Shown: positions 8,504-16,758 of the stretch, piece after piece | Layout of the letters: every line of letters starts with the position of its first letter | Position numbering within the stretch: position 1 is the stretch's first letter | Assembly (NCBI RefSeq): GCF_965263005.1 | Contig: NZ_OZ253579.1 | Coordinates: 2,852,001-2,916,000 of the forward strand | Length of the DNA stretch: 64,000 nt | From: Rariloculus sp965263005 | Lineage (GTDB): Bacteria > Pseudomonadota > Gammaproteobacteria > Steroidobacterales > Rariloculaceae | Reading direction: 5' to 3' | Position numbers and translations under genes: made by a program | Notes under the pieces: generated by a model | The model's database searches: none | What the model was told of the DNA's origin: nothing | The model's input: only the letters and a program-made list of their open reading frames with translations

Positions 8504-9307
8504 TCACTCCTCGGGCACGACGAGGTCGGAATAAAGAAGGAGGTCGGCAAACGGGACACACTTGTGCTCCAGTAACTGGGCATTCTCCTCGATCAGCCGG
8601 TAAAGCGGCATCTCGATGGTCCAGGGCTCCGAATACGTCAGCGGATCCTCGAGCGTCGCCTCGTACCGGATGTGATTCGACCCGAGCAGTTCGAAACGCT
8701 CGGTGACCACCAACCGGTTGCTGAAATGGTTGCCGGCCCGGTCGAGCCAGCCCATGCCGTTCTGGTTGGTCGTGCGCACAACCAGAACGTCGACATCCCA
8801 CCGGCCGCTCGACTTGCCCATCCACGAATCGATCGGCAGTTCCGAGTCGTCGTTCATGCGGATGAACCGATTCCCCGCGGCAAACGGATAGGACATCAGA
8901 ATGTCACCGTTGCCCTGAAAGATCTGGAACGGAATCTCGTGGTAGGTATAGCGCGGGATACCGAGCATGTAACACTTCGCTTCGGGATCGTCCGCGGGCC
9001 AGCCGGCACGGTTTGCATCGCGTTCGGTCAGCGCCTCGGGCAGATACGGAATCGGGCCGCCCCCCTGTATGACGCTCTGTCCGGCCGGGATCGCTCCGAT
9101 GGCGCCGAGCTGCCATAAGTCTTCGAGTGATTCGGCCGAATGGGCCTCCAGGTTCCAATTGGCGCTGTTGATCGCCTTCCATATCCCGTTCAGGTTCGGC
9201 CGCTCCGCTATCCGGTCGGGACGGTCCAGGTCTTGAGCGTTTGCTTGAGCGGCCACCGACAGAATCGCCGCCAAGGTCACGATCGCGCCGATGAATCGGT
9301 TTCGCAT
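8504..9307 (-). CDS. exported protein of the PDWSGVW-type family (paralogue 2)
   Basis: The 267-residue protein has a clear signal peptide (RNRFIGAIVTLAAILSVAAQANA). The mature N-terminus has PNLNGIW. A later RWDVDVLVVRTTNQ corresponds to the WEGDTLVVET strand of the family, here with substitutions, and the C-terminus has YEATLEDPLTYSEPWTIEMPLYR, the usual DPxxxxxPW segment. Cys residues (AKCYMLGIPR and EHKCVPF) may form a disulfide. It is the first gene of a two-gene unit with the DUF6152-like gene at 8029-8436. No function is known. Confidence 0.78.
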   Translation of the reverse strand: MRNRFIGAIVTLAAILSVAAQANAQDLDRPDRIAERPNLNGIWKAINSANWNLEAHSAESLEDLWQLGAIGAIPAGQSVIQGGGPIPYLPEALTERDANRAGWPADDPEAKCYMLGIPRYTYHEIPFQIFQGNGDILMSYPFAAGNRFIRMNDDSELPIDSWMGKSSGRWDVDVLVVRTTNQNGMGWLDRAGNHFSNRLVVTERFELLGSNHIRYEATLEDPLTYSEPWTIEMPLYRLIEENAQLLEHKCVPFADLLLYSDLVVPEE

Positions 9308-9418
9308 CTACGAACTCCTGCTCTCGAAGGCCGATGGGATCTGGCGGTTCGAATCGGCCATTTCGAGTAGTAGTATATAGTGCGGAGTCGGCGCACCGTG
9401 CGCACAAGGGGGATGGGG

Positions 9419-11446
9419 ATGATCATGGCAAGACGTGAATGTCCCACCGTACGTCGTGTGCGGCAGCGTTCATTGCGCAGTGCGTTGGCCGCTGCGTTCG
9501 CACTCACGATCGGGCTGGCCGGTTGCAACGCACAGACCGGCAGCGATGGACCGGACGCCGGGAACGCACAGGTTGACACACGCAGCCCCGGCGCCGACTG
9601 GCCCATGTACCATCGCGACCTCGCGGGCACGCGCTACTCGCCACTGACACAGATTGCGCCGTCGAACGTCGATCGGCTCGAACTCGCATGGACATACCTG
9701 TTCAACCGGCCCGACCGCGAGAGGATCTCGGGACCGAGCTCGTTCGAGCTCTATCAGCAAATCACTCCGATCGTCGTCGAGGGCGTCATGTACATGCCGT
9801 CCGGCGATCGCGTCGTCGCACTGCGGCCCGAGACCGGGCAGGAGATCTGGGTTCACGAACTCGAGGAAGGACTCGCATCGTTTCGGGGCGTGAGCTACTG
9901 GCCCGGCGACCGCGAACATCCCCCTCGCGTCTTCTTTACTTCGCTGCGCAAGCTCATCGCGCTCAACGCCTCTGACGGCACTCGTGCCTCGGATTTCGGC
10001 GTGGCCGGTGAAATCACGCTCGAGGTGCCGTATGCGGGCGCCCCGACGATCATTGATGACACGATCGTCATCGGCGCCAACTTCTTCGGCCCGGGTGAGC
10101 GGCATATCGGACCGCAGCTCACGGAACCTCGCGGTCAGCGCGGCAACTCGCGCGCATTCGATGCGATCACGGGTAGCAAACTATGGGAGTACCACACGAT
10201 TCCACGTCCCGGAGAACCCGGACACGAGACATGGGGTCAGGAGAGCTGGCGCGACCGGACGGGCAACAACGCCTGGGCCTTCGCGCTGACCGCGGACGAA
10301 GATGCCGGCCTCGTCTACATGCCGCTCAGCTCGCCCGGCGCCAATTACTACGGCGGTGACCGTCCGGGCAACAACGAGCCGTCCAACTCCACCGTCGCGG
10401 TAGACATGTCGACCGGCGAAGTGCGCTGGTACTTTCAGAATATCCACCACGGGGTCTGGGACTACAACCTGCCGCCCGCGCCGGCATTGCTCGACCTCGA
10501 CATCGATGGGGAAACAATCCGGGCACTCGCGCAGACGGGCAAGTCCGGCTGGATGTTCATCCTGAACCGGCTCACCGGCGAGCCGGTGTTCGGCGTCGAT
10601 GAGGTGCCCGTGCCTGCGGGCGACGTCCCGGGAGAGTGGTACTCGCCGACGCAACCGATTCCCGTCAAGCCACCCCCGGTAGCGCGCGTTGCATTCGATC
10701 CGGCCACCGACATCGTGACGGCCGACGAGACGAGCGCCGCGCATGCCCTCGCCTGCCGCGAGCTCTGGGACGGAGTCGGCTACTACAACGAAGGTCCGTA
10801 TACGCCTTTCAATCTGAAGGCGTCGGACGATACGCCGCCATCGCTCGTATTCCCGAGCCTGACCGGCGGGGTCAACTGGGGCGGAGTCGCGGTCGATCCG
10901 GAAACGAGCTACATCTTCGTCAACTCGAAGGACGAGGCGAGCGTCGGGTGGACGGTCCCGAATCCCCGCTACAGCGAAGAGACCGCTTATAGCCAGGTGC
11001 CTTATGTGCGCGGCAACGGCCCGCGGTTCGCGGCGCCGCTTCGCGAAGGGTCGGAACAAACGATACCGTGTCACGCGCCGCCATGGGCCAGTCTCCTGGC
11101 AATCGATGCAAGCGCCGGCGAAGTCGTCTGGTCCGTGCCGCTCGGCGACAACGAAGCGCTGTCGGAAGGCAAACAGCGAGTAGGCTCGCCGGGTTACGGC
11201 GGCCCTATCGTCACCGCCGGCGGGCTCGTTTTCATCGGAGCGACGAGCGACCAGCGCTTTCGGGCGTTCGACTCGCGCACCGGCGAAGAGCTCTGGTCGT
11301 ACCGCGTCCCGCACAACATCACGGCCATCCCGATCAGCTACGCCGGCGCCGGCGCCAAGCAGTACATCGCGGTCACGGCCGCGCGCGGCGGCAGCGATGG
11401 GCCCGGTCAGGAAGGGCTCTATGTGTTCAGCCTGGCAGAGAACTGA
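9419..11446 (+). CDS. PQQ-dependent dehydrogenase, lipoprotein (glucose-dehydrogenase type)
   Basis: The protein has 675 residues from the ATG at 9419, which has AAGGGGG six bases upstream; ATGs at 9413 and 9425 are alternatives. A lipoprotein signal (LTIGLAGC) puts it at the outer face of a membrane. The rest is an eight-bladed propeller: HRDLAGTRYSPLTQI opening blade, repeated W-motifs (AWTYLF, GQEIWVHELEEG, GSKLWEYHTIPRPGEP), the active-site region NIHHGVWDYNLPPAP with the catalytic Asp, and the closing VFSLAEN. The nearest class is membrane-type glucose/shikimate dehydrogenase without its N-terminal membrane helices. Electrons probably go to a quinone or cytochrome. Substrate is unknown. 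An M20 peptidase gene follows. Confidence 0.88.
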   Translation: MIMARRECPTVRRVRQRSLRSALAAAFALTIGLAGCNAQTGSDGPDAGNAQVDTRSPGADWPMYHRDLAGTRYSPLTQIAPSNVDRLELAWTYLFNRPDRERISGPSSFELYQQITPIVVEGVMYMPSGDRVVALRPETGQEIWVHELEEGLASFRGVSYWPGDREHPPRVFFTSLRKLIALNASDGTRASDFGVAGEITLEVPYAGAPTIIDDTIVIGANFFGPGERHIGPQLTEPRGQRGNSRAFDAITGSKLWEYHTIPRPGEPGHETWGQESWRDRTGNNAWAFALTADEDAGLVYMPLSSPGANYYGGDRPGNNEPSNSTVAVDMSTGEVRWYFQNIHHGVWDYNLPPAPALLDLDIDGETIRALAQTGKSGWMFILNRLTGEPVFGVDEVPVPAGDVPGEWYSPTQPIPVKPPPVARVAFDPATDIVTADETSAAHALACRELWDGVGYYNEGPYTPFNLKASDDTPPSLVFPSLTGGVNWGGVAVDPETSYIFVNSKDEASVGWTVPNPRYSEETAYSQVPYVRGNGPRFAAPLREGSEQTIPCHAPPWASLLAIDASAGEVVWSVPLGDNEALSEGKQRVGSPGYGGPIVTAGGLVFIGATSDQRFRAFDSRTGEELWSYRVPHNITAIPISYAGAGAKQYIAVTAARGGSDGPGQEGLYVFSLAEN

Positions 11447-11641
11447 AACTCTGGCGCGATGACCCGCACATGCGAGAATCGGCCTGATGTGCGATGCAAG
11501 CACTTTCACGAGAGTTTCGCGTGCTGCGCGCGTTCAGACACGCCGCGGATGCTGATTGCCGCGCTCAGGGCGCGGACGACCGGCTCGTGTTGTCGTTGGA
11601 TTTCGAGAATAGACGCATACGTCAAAACTGGGGGGAGAATC

Positions 11642-13243
11642 ATGAGGCGTTGTTCGCTGATCGTTGCACTGATCTGGATGTCCGCGGGATCACTCGTTCT
11701 GGCTCAGGACGAAGAAGGCGTCTCACCGCCTCCACCGATCCTGGCGGGCCTCAAGGCTGAAGCAGCCGACGGTGTCGATGCGCGCCGCAAGCTCACCCAG
11801 GAAATCGTTGACAGCCTCTTTTCGTTTGCGGAACTGGGCTTCCAGGAATTCGAGACCCAGCGGTACCTGACGGAGATTCTTCAAGAGAACGGATTCAGTG
11901 TCGAACACGGTGTATCGGGGATTCCGAGTGCCTGGTGGGCAAGCTGGGGCAGCGGGGAACCGGTCATCGCACTTGGCTCCGACGTCGACGGTATCCCCCG
12001 TTCGTCACAACTACCCGGCGTCGTGTATCGCGAGCCGATGATCGAAGACGCTCCGGGACACGGTGAGGGTCACAATTCGGGCCAGGCCGTCAATATCACG
12101 GCAGCGCTCGCCGTCAAGGAACTGATGGAGCGGGAACGGCTCAGCGGCACGATCGTCCTCTGGCCGGGAATCGCAGAAGAGCTGCTCGCAACCAAAGCCT
12201 GGTTCGCACGCGATGGTCTCTACGAGGACGTCGACGCGGTGATTTTTACCCATGTCGACGATTCGATGAGCGTGGGCTGGGGGCAGGCGCCGGGCACGGG
12301 ACTCGTTTCTGTCGAATACACCTTTTCCGGGGTGGCCGCACACGGTGCGGGCGATCCCTGGCGAGGCAGGAGCGCGCTCGACGCTGTCGAACTCATGAAC
12401 ATTGCATGGAATTTCCGGCGAGAACACCTGCGACCGCTGCAACGATCACACTATGTCATCGTTGACGGCGGCGACCAGCCCAATGTCGTGCCTTCGAGCG
12501 CGACTGTCTGGTATTTCATCCGGGAGATGACGGCCGACGGCATCCGAGAAAACTTCGATACGCTCCAGCGCACGGCCGAAGGTGCAACGCTGATGACCGA
12601 CACGACCGTCTCGAGACGAATCATCGGGACAGCCTATCCGCGGCACTACAACAAGCCGATTGCGTTGGCGATGCACGAAAACATCCGAGCCGTCGGCATG
12701 CCGGACTGGTCCGAGGACGATCAGGAGTTCGCCCGCGCATTCCAGGAATTCATGGATGCAGAGGAGATCACCGGTCTTAAGACAGAGGTCGATGAGATCG
12801 AAGAGCCTCTCGAAACACCCGAGTCGGGGGGCTCCGATGACATTGGTGACGTCTCGTGGAACGTGCCCACGGTGACGTTGCGATTTCCATCGAACGTCGA
12901 AGGACGCCAGGGGCACCACTGGTCGAGCGCCATGTCCATGGCGACACCGATCGCGCATAAGGGCGCCACAGCCGGTGCGAAAGTCGTTGCCACGACGATG
13001 CTCGATCTCTTGCAGGATGAATCGCTCGTGGGCGAGGCGTGGACATACTTTCGCGAAGACCAAACGGCAGACGAAGTCTATGCACCCTTCATCACGATGG
13101 AGGACCCGCCCGCGATCGAGAAAAACGCTGAAACCATGGCCACGTTCAAGGAGCAGCTCGAAGCGTACTATTACGATCCTTCGAGATTCGATACCTACCT
13201 CGAGCAGCTTGGCGTCGATTACCCGCAGTTCGAAAAGCCTTAG
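11642..13243 (+). CDS. exported M20-family amidohydrolase (AbgB-like)
   Basis: The protein has 533 residues. The ATG at 11642 has GGGGGGAGA upstream and a signal peptide ending LVLAQ. It follows the peptidase M20D plan: metal motif ALGSDVDGIP (residues near 110), GHGEGHN where most relatives have GHACGHN, EE in GIAEELLA, a dimerisation domain beginning YTFSGVAAHGAGDPWRGRSALDAVE, and the final metal His in GHHWSSAMS. It is related to p-aminobenzoyl-glutamate hydrolase subunit B and probably hydrolyses an amide or N-acyl amino acid in the periplasm. The Cys to Glu change beside the metal His is unusual. An extended C-terminus of about 70 residues follows the fold. Confidence 0.82.
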   Translation: MRRCSLIVALIWMSAGSLVLAQDEEGVSPPPPILAGLKAEAADGVDARRKLTQEIVDSLFSFAELGFQEFETQRYLTEILQENGFSVEHGVSGIPSAWWASWGSGEPVIALGSDVDGIPRSSQLPGVVYREPMIEDAPGHGEGHNSGQAVNITAALAVKELMERERLSGTIVLWPGIAEELLATKAWFARDGLYEDVDAVIFTHVDDSMSVGWGQAPGTGLVSVEYTFSGVAAHGAGDPWRGRSALDAVELMNIAWNFRREHLRPLQRSHYVIVDGGDQPNVVPSSATVWYFIREMTADGIRENFDTLQRTAEGATLMTDTTVSRRIIGTAYPRHYNKPIALAMHENIRAVGMPDWSEDDQEFARAFQEFMDAEEITGLKTEVDEIEEPLETPESGGSDDIGDVSWNVPTVTLRFPSNVEGRQGHHWSSAMSMATPIAHKGATAGAKVVATTMLDLLQDESLVGEAWTYFREDQTADEVYAPFITMEDPPAIEKNAETMATFKEQLEAYYYDPSRFDTYLEQLGVDYPQFEKP

Positions 13244-13314
13244 GCGCGAAACGTTCCGCGCTGACTTGTGCGGAGCGAAGCTCGTGAGGCAGAGGACCCG
13301 TTGATAAAGGCACC

Positions 13315-13430
13315 AACCAGCTAACGGGTCACCGCGTTGTCAGCGCTCATTGCGCAACCGGGTAACGGCGTTGGCGGCGCTCAGTGCGCAATCAGCTACC
13401 GCGTAACGGCGTTGTCGGCGCTCATTGCGC
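13315..13430. repeat. three tandem copies of a roughly 41-bp unit
   Basis: Units at 13315-13355 (41 bp), 13356-13389 (34 bp, internal deletion) and 13390-13430 (41 bp) share the block CGTTGTCAGCGCTCATTGCGC with few changes. The last unit runs over the stop codon and final codons of the SnoaL-like gene on the minus strand, so its C-terminal residues are repeat-derived. The rest of the 180-bp gap holds nothing recognisable. Confidence 0.8.
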
Positions 13431-13958
13431 AGCTACGCCGTTCATCCATCCCGGCGCCAGCGTAACCTGGTCCCAGTGCTCGGACATCTTGCCGTCACGT
13501 ATGCGCACGGTCTCGAACGCAAACGCCTCGTAGGTTCGATTCGGATCGTCGGGATCTGTCATCTCGCCACGATAGATCGCAGTGACGAGATCGCCCTCGG
13601 CCATCACGATGACGGGGTCGCGCAACGGGATCCCGCCGAGATCGACGATTCTGATGCCCCGGCGCTCGGCCTCCTCGAAACCCTGTATCCAGGATTGCCG
13701 CCCCGATGCACCTGTAAATTCGTCCATCTTCAGCAGGCGCGGATTGTGCTGGATATAGTCGTCGGTCATGAACCGCTCGGCCCTTACGTCGCGAGGGCCC
13801 TCGAAGCTGAAGAAATCGAGGAGGATCTGTTTATTCGAATCGAGTTCCGCCTGGCTGGTCGTGCCCGGCCCGGCGGCCGGGCGCTGCCAGAGGGCAAATA
13901 CCGCAACAGCGGAAGCCAGAATTGCGATCGCCCAGGCGATTCTTTCGGTATTGCGCAT
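13422..13958 (-). CDS. SnoaL-like / NTF2-fold exported protein
   Basis: The 178-residue protein has an N-terminal membrane anchor or signal segment (IAWAIAILASAVAVFALW). The remainder has the alpha+beta cone pattern of SnoaL-like proteins: NKQILLDFFSFEGP helix, AERFMTDDYIQHNP, and the strands VIVMAEGDLVTAIYRGEM and TVRIRDGKMSEHWDQV. The family includes polyketide cyclases and many proteins of unknown activity; a steroid-isomerase-like or binding role is possible. It converges with the M20 gene. Confidence 0.78.
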   Translation of the reverse strand: MRNTERIAWAIAILASAVAVFALWQRPAAGPGTTSQAELDSNKQILLDFFSFEGPRDVRAERFMTDDYIQHNPRLLKMDEFTGASGRQSWIQGFEEAERRGIRIVDLGGIPLRDPVIVMAEGDLVTAIYRGEMTDPDDPNRTYEAFAFETVRIRDGKMSEHWDQVTLAPGWMNGVAAQ

Positions 13959-14347
13959 CAGCTCACCTCATCAGTGGATTTGCGGCCCGCACAAGCCAGC
14001 AGATTGTATTACGAGATTTGGACCACCAGCTTGGTATGAATTTATCTATCTGATAAATAACAAATTTTATTATACGAAAACTCGAACAGGCGGTCACCTT
14101 TCCTTCGAATCAACATCCTGTCAATACGGCACCGCTAGCGCCGACATCTCCATTGATGACGGCCTCGCCATGTACAAAGTTCGGCCTATGCATGCGCTGG
14201 TCACACAGTCTGGCGTGGTCATTGCAAGGCGGTTCCGCTGTTAGCTTCGCTCGGCAATTTGATCTTGATTTCGCTGGCTATCGCCGTTCGCTCGGCTGGC
14301 CCCGAATCGAACGCCCCCGCTGTTGCCCACAGGTGGTAACAAATAGC

Positions 14348-14392
14348 TTGACATCACCGAAAACCTAAATAATGATGCGAATCATTATCATT
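14348..14392 (+). promoter_or_regulatory. promoter with overlapping Fur box
   Basis: TTGACA at 14348-14353 is followed 16 bp later by TAATGA as a possible -10. The perfect inverted repeat ATAATGAT-GCGA-ATCATTAT (14369-14388) and the adjoining ATTATCATT fit the Fur consensus closely. A repressor bound there would cover the -10. It lies about 90 bp before the HhH gene. The rest of the 518-bp gap from 13959 holds an AT-rich patch at about 14037-14085 with the palindrome TTTATC-TATCT-GATAAA and no convincing gene. Confidence 0.75.
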
Positions 14393-14477
14393 CTTATTTA
14401 GGCTTGCCGCGAATTCCTGATCCAAGTGTTCGCCCGCGAAATTTTCGCTTTTCCGGAACAAACTGAGGAGACAAACA

Positions 14478-15107
14478 ATGATTCGACGAAATATGGCCTT
14501 TCTGTCGGCAGCGACTCTGTGGCTGAGCACCGCCCACGGGCAAGTTGGCAACAACGACAGCATTATCAATCCGAACATAGCCGACGAAGACTCACTTGCC
14601 AGTGTCACTCATTTGGACGAGGGGCTGGTCGGCAGTCTCGTCGAAGGTCGGCCGTTTTCGGGCGCGACGGAACTGGATGCGCTGCTGAGCGGCTCGTTGA
14701 GCGACGCACAGCACGCGGAGGTTTATGCCGCGCTTTTCCTTCCCATCAATCTCAATACGGCGTCGGAAGAAGAGATCCTATTGATCCCGGGCATGAGCAA
14801 CCGTATGGCGCATGAGTTCGAGGAATACCGGCCCTATACCTCACTTGAACAGTTCCGCCGGGAGATCGGCAAGTACGTCGACAAAGACGAGGTCGCTCGG
14901 CTCGAGCAGTATGTCTTCGTACCGCTAGATCTGAACTCCGCGAGCGAGGACGACTTTGCCACCGTACCCGGAGCAAGCAATCGCATGGTGCACGAATTCC
15001 TCGAGTACCAACCCTATGGGGACATGGAGCAGTTCCGCCGGGAGATCGGCAAGTATGTCGACGAAGACGAGGTCGCCCGCTTCGAACGCTATATGACGAT
15101 CCGCTAG
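14478..15107 (+). CDS. exported tandem helix-hairpin-helix protein (ComEA-like)
   Basis: The 209-residue protein starts with GAGGAG ribosome site and a signal peptide (NMAFLSAATLWLSTAHGQ). From about residue 90 there are two roughly 58-residue direct repeats, each an HhH unit: LNTASEEEILLIPGMSNRMAH then LNSASEDDFATVPGASNRMVH, each followed by QFRREIGKYVD-x-DEVAR. Such HhH domains bind DNA in ComEA, but exported Fur-controlled versions beside TonB receptors are also seen and may have another ligand. The Fur box directly upstream says it is made under iron limitation. Confidence 0.8.
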   Translation: MIRRNMAFLSAATLWLSTAHGQVGNNDSIINPNIADEDSLASVTHLDEGLVGSLVEGRPFSGATELDALLSGSLSDAQHAEVYAALFLPINLNTASEEEILLIPGMSNRMAHEFEEYRPYTSLEQFRREIGKYVDKDEVARLEQYVFVPLDLNSASEDDFATVPGASNRMVHEFLEYQPYGDMEQFRREIGKYVDEDEVARFERYMTIR

Positions 15108-15136
15108 CTCGACTATCTCACCGATATGCGTCGCGG

Positions 15137-15161
15137 GGGCGCGTGCCGTGCGCACGCGCCC
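15137..15161 (+). terminator. strong stem-loop after the HhH gene
   Basis: A perfect 10-bp stem (GGGCGCGTGC and GCACGCGCCC) with a five-base loop lies 30 bp after the HhH stop codon. No T-run follows, so it may be a Rho-dependent pause or an mRNA-stabilising hairpin rather than a classical terminator. Confidence 0.45.
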
Positions 15162-15189
15162 GTCATGATTCGATCCACGACGAAGTCTT

Positions 15190-15393
15190 ATGATCACACG
15201 CGGTGAAGATACTCGGTTACGCGGGACCGGTGATATCGGGCGCGCCAATGCTTTTTTGCCGACGCTCATGGCCGATTGTAACACCCGCCTTGCGGTCACC
15301 CCGGCCAGTGCGCTCGACGCCCACCGGGCGGTGTTACACACCTTGGCGGAGTTGGATCTGATTTTCTCGATCCACGCCACGCGCAAGTGTTAG
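15190..15393 (+). CDS. small hypothetical protein coupled to the reductase gene
   Basis: A 67-residue frame with no recognised domain. Its stop overlaps the GTG start of the next gene (GTGTTAG), which is typical of translational coupling and is the main reason to keep it. It contains two Cys residues and no signal peptide. The codon pattern is compatible with coding but the case is weak; it could instead be a decayed fragment. Confidence 0.35.
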   Translation: MITRGEDTRLRGTGDIGRANAFLPTLMADCNTRLAVTPASALDAHRAVLHTLAELDLIFSIHATRKC

Positions 15394-15959
15394 CCAAGCG
15401 CATCATCGATTCCCCGTACTTCCTGTGGCTCCTGCTCGGGCTGCCGGGGGCCGTCATGGTCGTTAGGTATGCAACGGGTGCGACGTTCTACGGCGAGGTC
15501 GTGCACGTTACGGGAGACTTCTCCGCTCGCCTGCTGATCGCGACCATGGCGGTGACGCCGCTGCGGCTGATGTTTCCGGGTCGGGCATGGGTCAAGTGGC
15601 TGGTTCTGCGGCGGCGCTATCTGGGCGTGGCCGCTTTCGGCTACGCGACCTTGCACACCGTTGTCTATCTCGCCCGGACTGGTGTTCTCGGGGACATCTT
15701 GGCCGATGCCGCGGAGCCGGGACTACTTACCGGGTGGCTGGCGCTGGCCATTTTCGTCCCATTGGCGATCACCAGCAATGACGCATCGGTGCGCAGGTTG
15801 CGGCGCATATGGAAGCGCCTGCACCGCTGGGTATATGCGGCCGCCGTCTTGACGTTTGCACATTGGGTACTGACGGCGTTCGATCCGGTACCCGGATTGA
15901 TTCACCTGTCCGTGTTGGTTGCGCTTGAGGGGTACCGGCTGTGGAAGACCGCTCGGTGA
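15387..15959 (+). CDS. ferric-reductase-like transmembrane protein (MsrQ/YedZ type)
   Basis: The 190-residue protein starts at a GTG. Five or six membrane helices carry haem-ligand-like His residues (YATLHTVVYL, KRLHRWVYAAAVLTFAHWV), the plan of the ferric reductase-like transmembrane domain and of MsrQ, the haem-binding partner of periplasmic methionine sulfoxide reductase. No msrP gene is nearby. Downstream of the Fur-controlled HhH gene and beside a TonB receptor remnant, a role in iron or haem reduction is the better fit (inference). Confidence 0.72.
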   Translation: MLAKRIIDSPYFLWLLLGLPGAVMVVRYATGATFYGEVVHVTGDFSARLLIATMAVTPLRLMFPGRAWVKWLVLRRRYLGVAAFGYATLHTVVYLARTGVLGDILADAAEPGLLTGWLALAIFVPLAITSNDASVRRLRRIWKRLHRWVYAAAVLTFAHWVLTAFDPVPGLIHLSVLVALEGYRLWKTAR

Positions 15960-16169
15960 AAGGACCGCCCCTGTGCGGGGCCGTCCGCATCGAATGATTC
16001 CCGACTGATTAATTGGACAGCCGTTGGGCGCTGCGTGACTGCGCATATGTTGACGCGTGATCCGACCATCGGTGACCGCGCCCTTGAGACTTTTCAGTGC
16101 GGCCGAAGCAGTCGCCCGGGCCGGGTCGCGGTCGTGCGCCGAGGCGCTGAAGTTAAGATTACTGATCCG

Positions 16170-16440
16170 TCGCCATCGGCGCGACCGTGATGGGTGGCGC
16201 CGATGCACAGACATCGGACAACGCAATCGAGGTGGTCGAGGTGTACGGCCAAAGGGACGCGCTCTACAAGGCGCAGCGTTCGGGCGATTTGCGTCGTACC
16301 GCGACCTGGCCGCCACCCCGCCGACAATGACCATTCTGACTCAGTCGCAGATCGTTGACTCGGGAAAGACGGACCTCAAGGAAATTCTCGCGTCTCAGGC
16401 GGGCATTACCCCAGGTACCGGGGAAAACGGCAACTCGCGC
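16170..16440 (+). pseudogene. plug-domain remnant of a TonB-dependent siderophore receptor
   Basis: Two frames together spell a receptor N-terminus: an EVVEVYGQRDALYKAQRSGDL strand region (to about 16290), then after a frame shift LAATPPTMTILTQSQIVDSGKTD and LKEILASQAGITPG, which is the plug-domain pattern of FhuE/FpvA-type receptors. After about 16440 nothing recognisable remains of the 600-residue barrel. The rest of the gap 15960-16758 holds no supported gene. Loss of this receptor leaves the Fur-controlled genes upstream without their presumed transporter. Confidence 0.72.
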
Positions 16441-16758
16441 CCGTCAGCTCCGGCAAATCCGCCCCAGACTAGACAGGATGAAGCTACCGGCCAGCGAACG
16501 CACCGATTGGCCCGGCATCAGTGTGGGGGACGCCAAGAGAGGTTGAGACGAGGACTACGACGTAGGAACTAATGGGGACCAGCATAAGGATCCCTCCCGG
16601 TTGCGCTCGCGGAGGGCTACCATCTGCTATTTTGTGTTAGCCACGGCTATTGGGGCCAGTCCCATCCCCCAGGCGATTCCGTGATCGCCGTGGACCGGCA
16701 CCGGACTGAAGAGAATGTGCCAGTAGAAAATGACGCCGACGGGTGACCCCACCGGCTG

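Noticed and set aside
16632..16745. Minus-strand stretch encoding VIFYWHILFSPVPVHGDHG with a hydrophobic end.
   Set aside because: It has no start, no family match that I recognise and lies in a region of decayed sequence.
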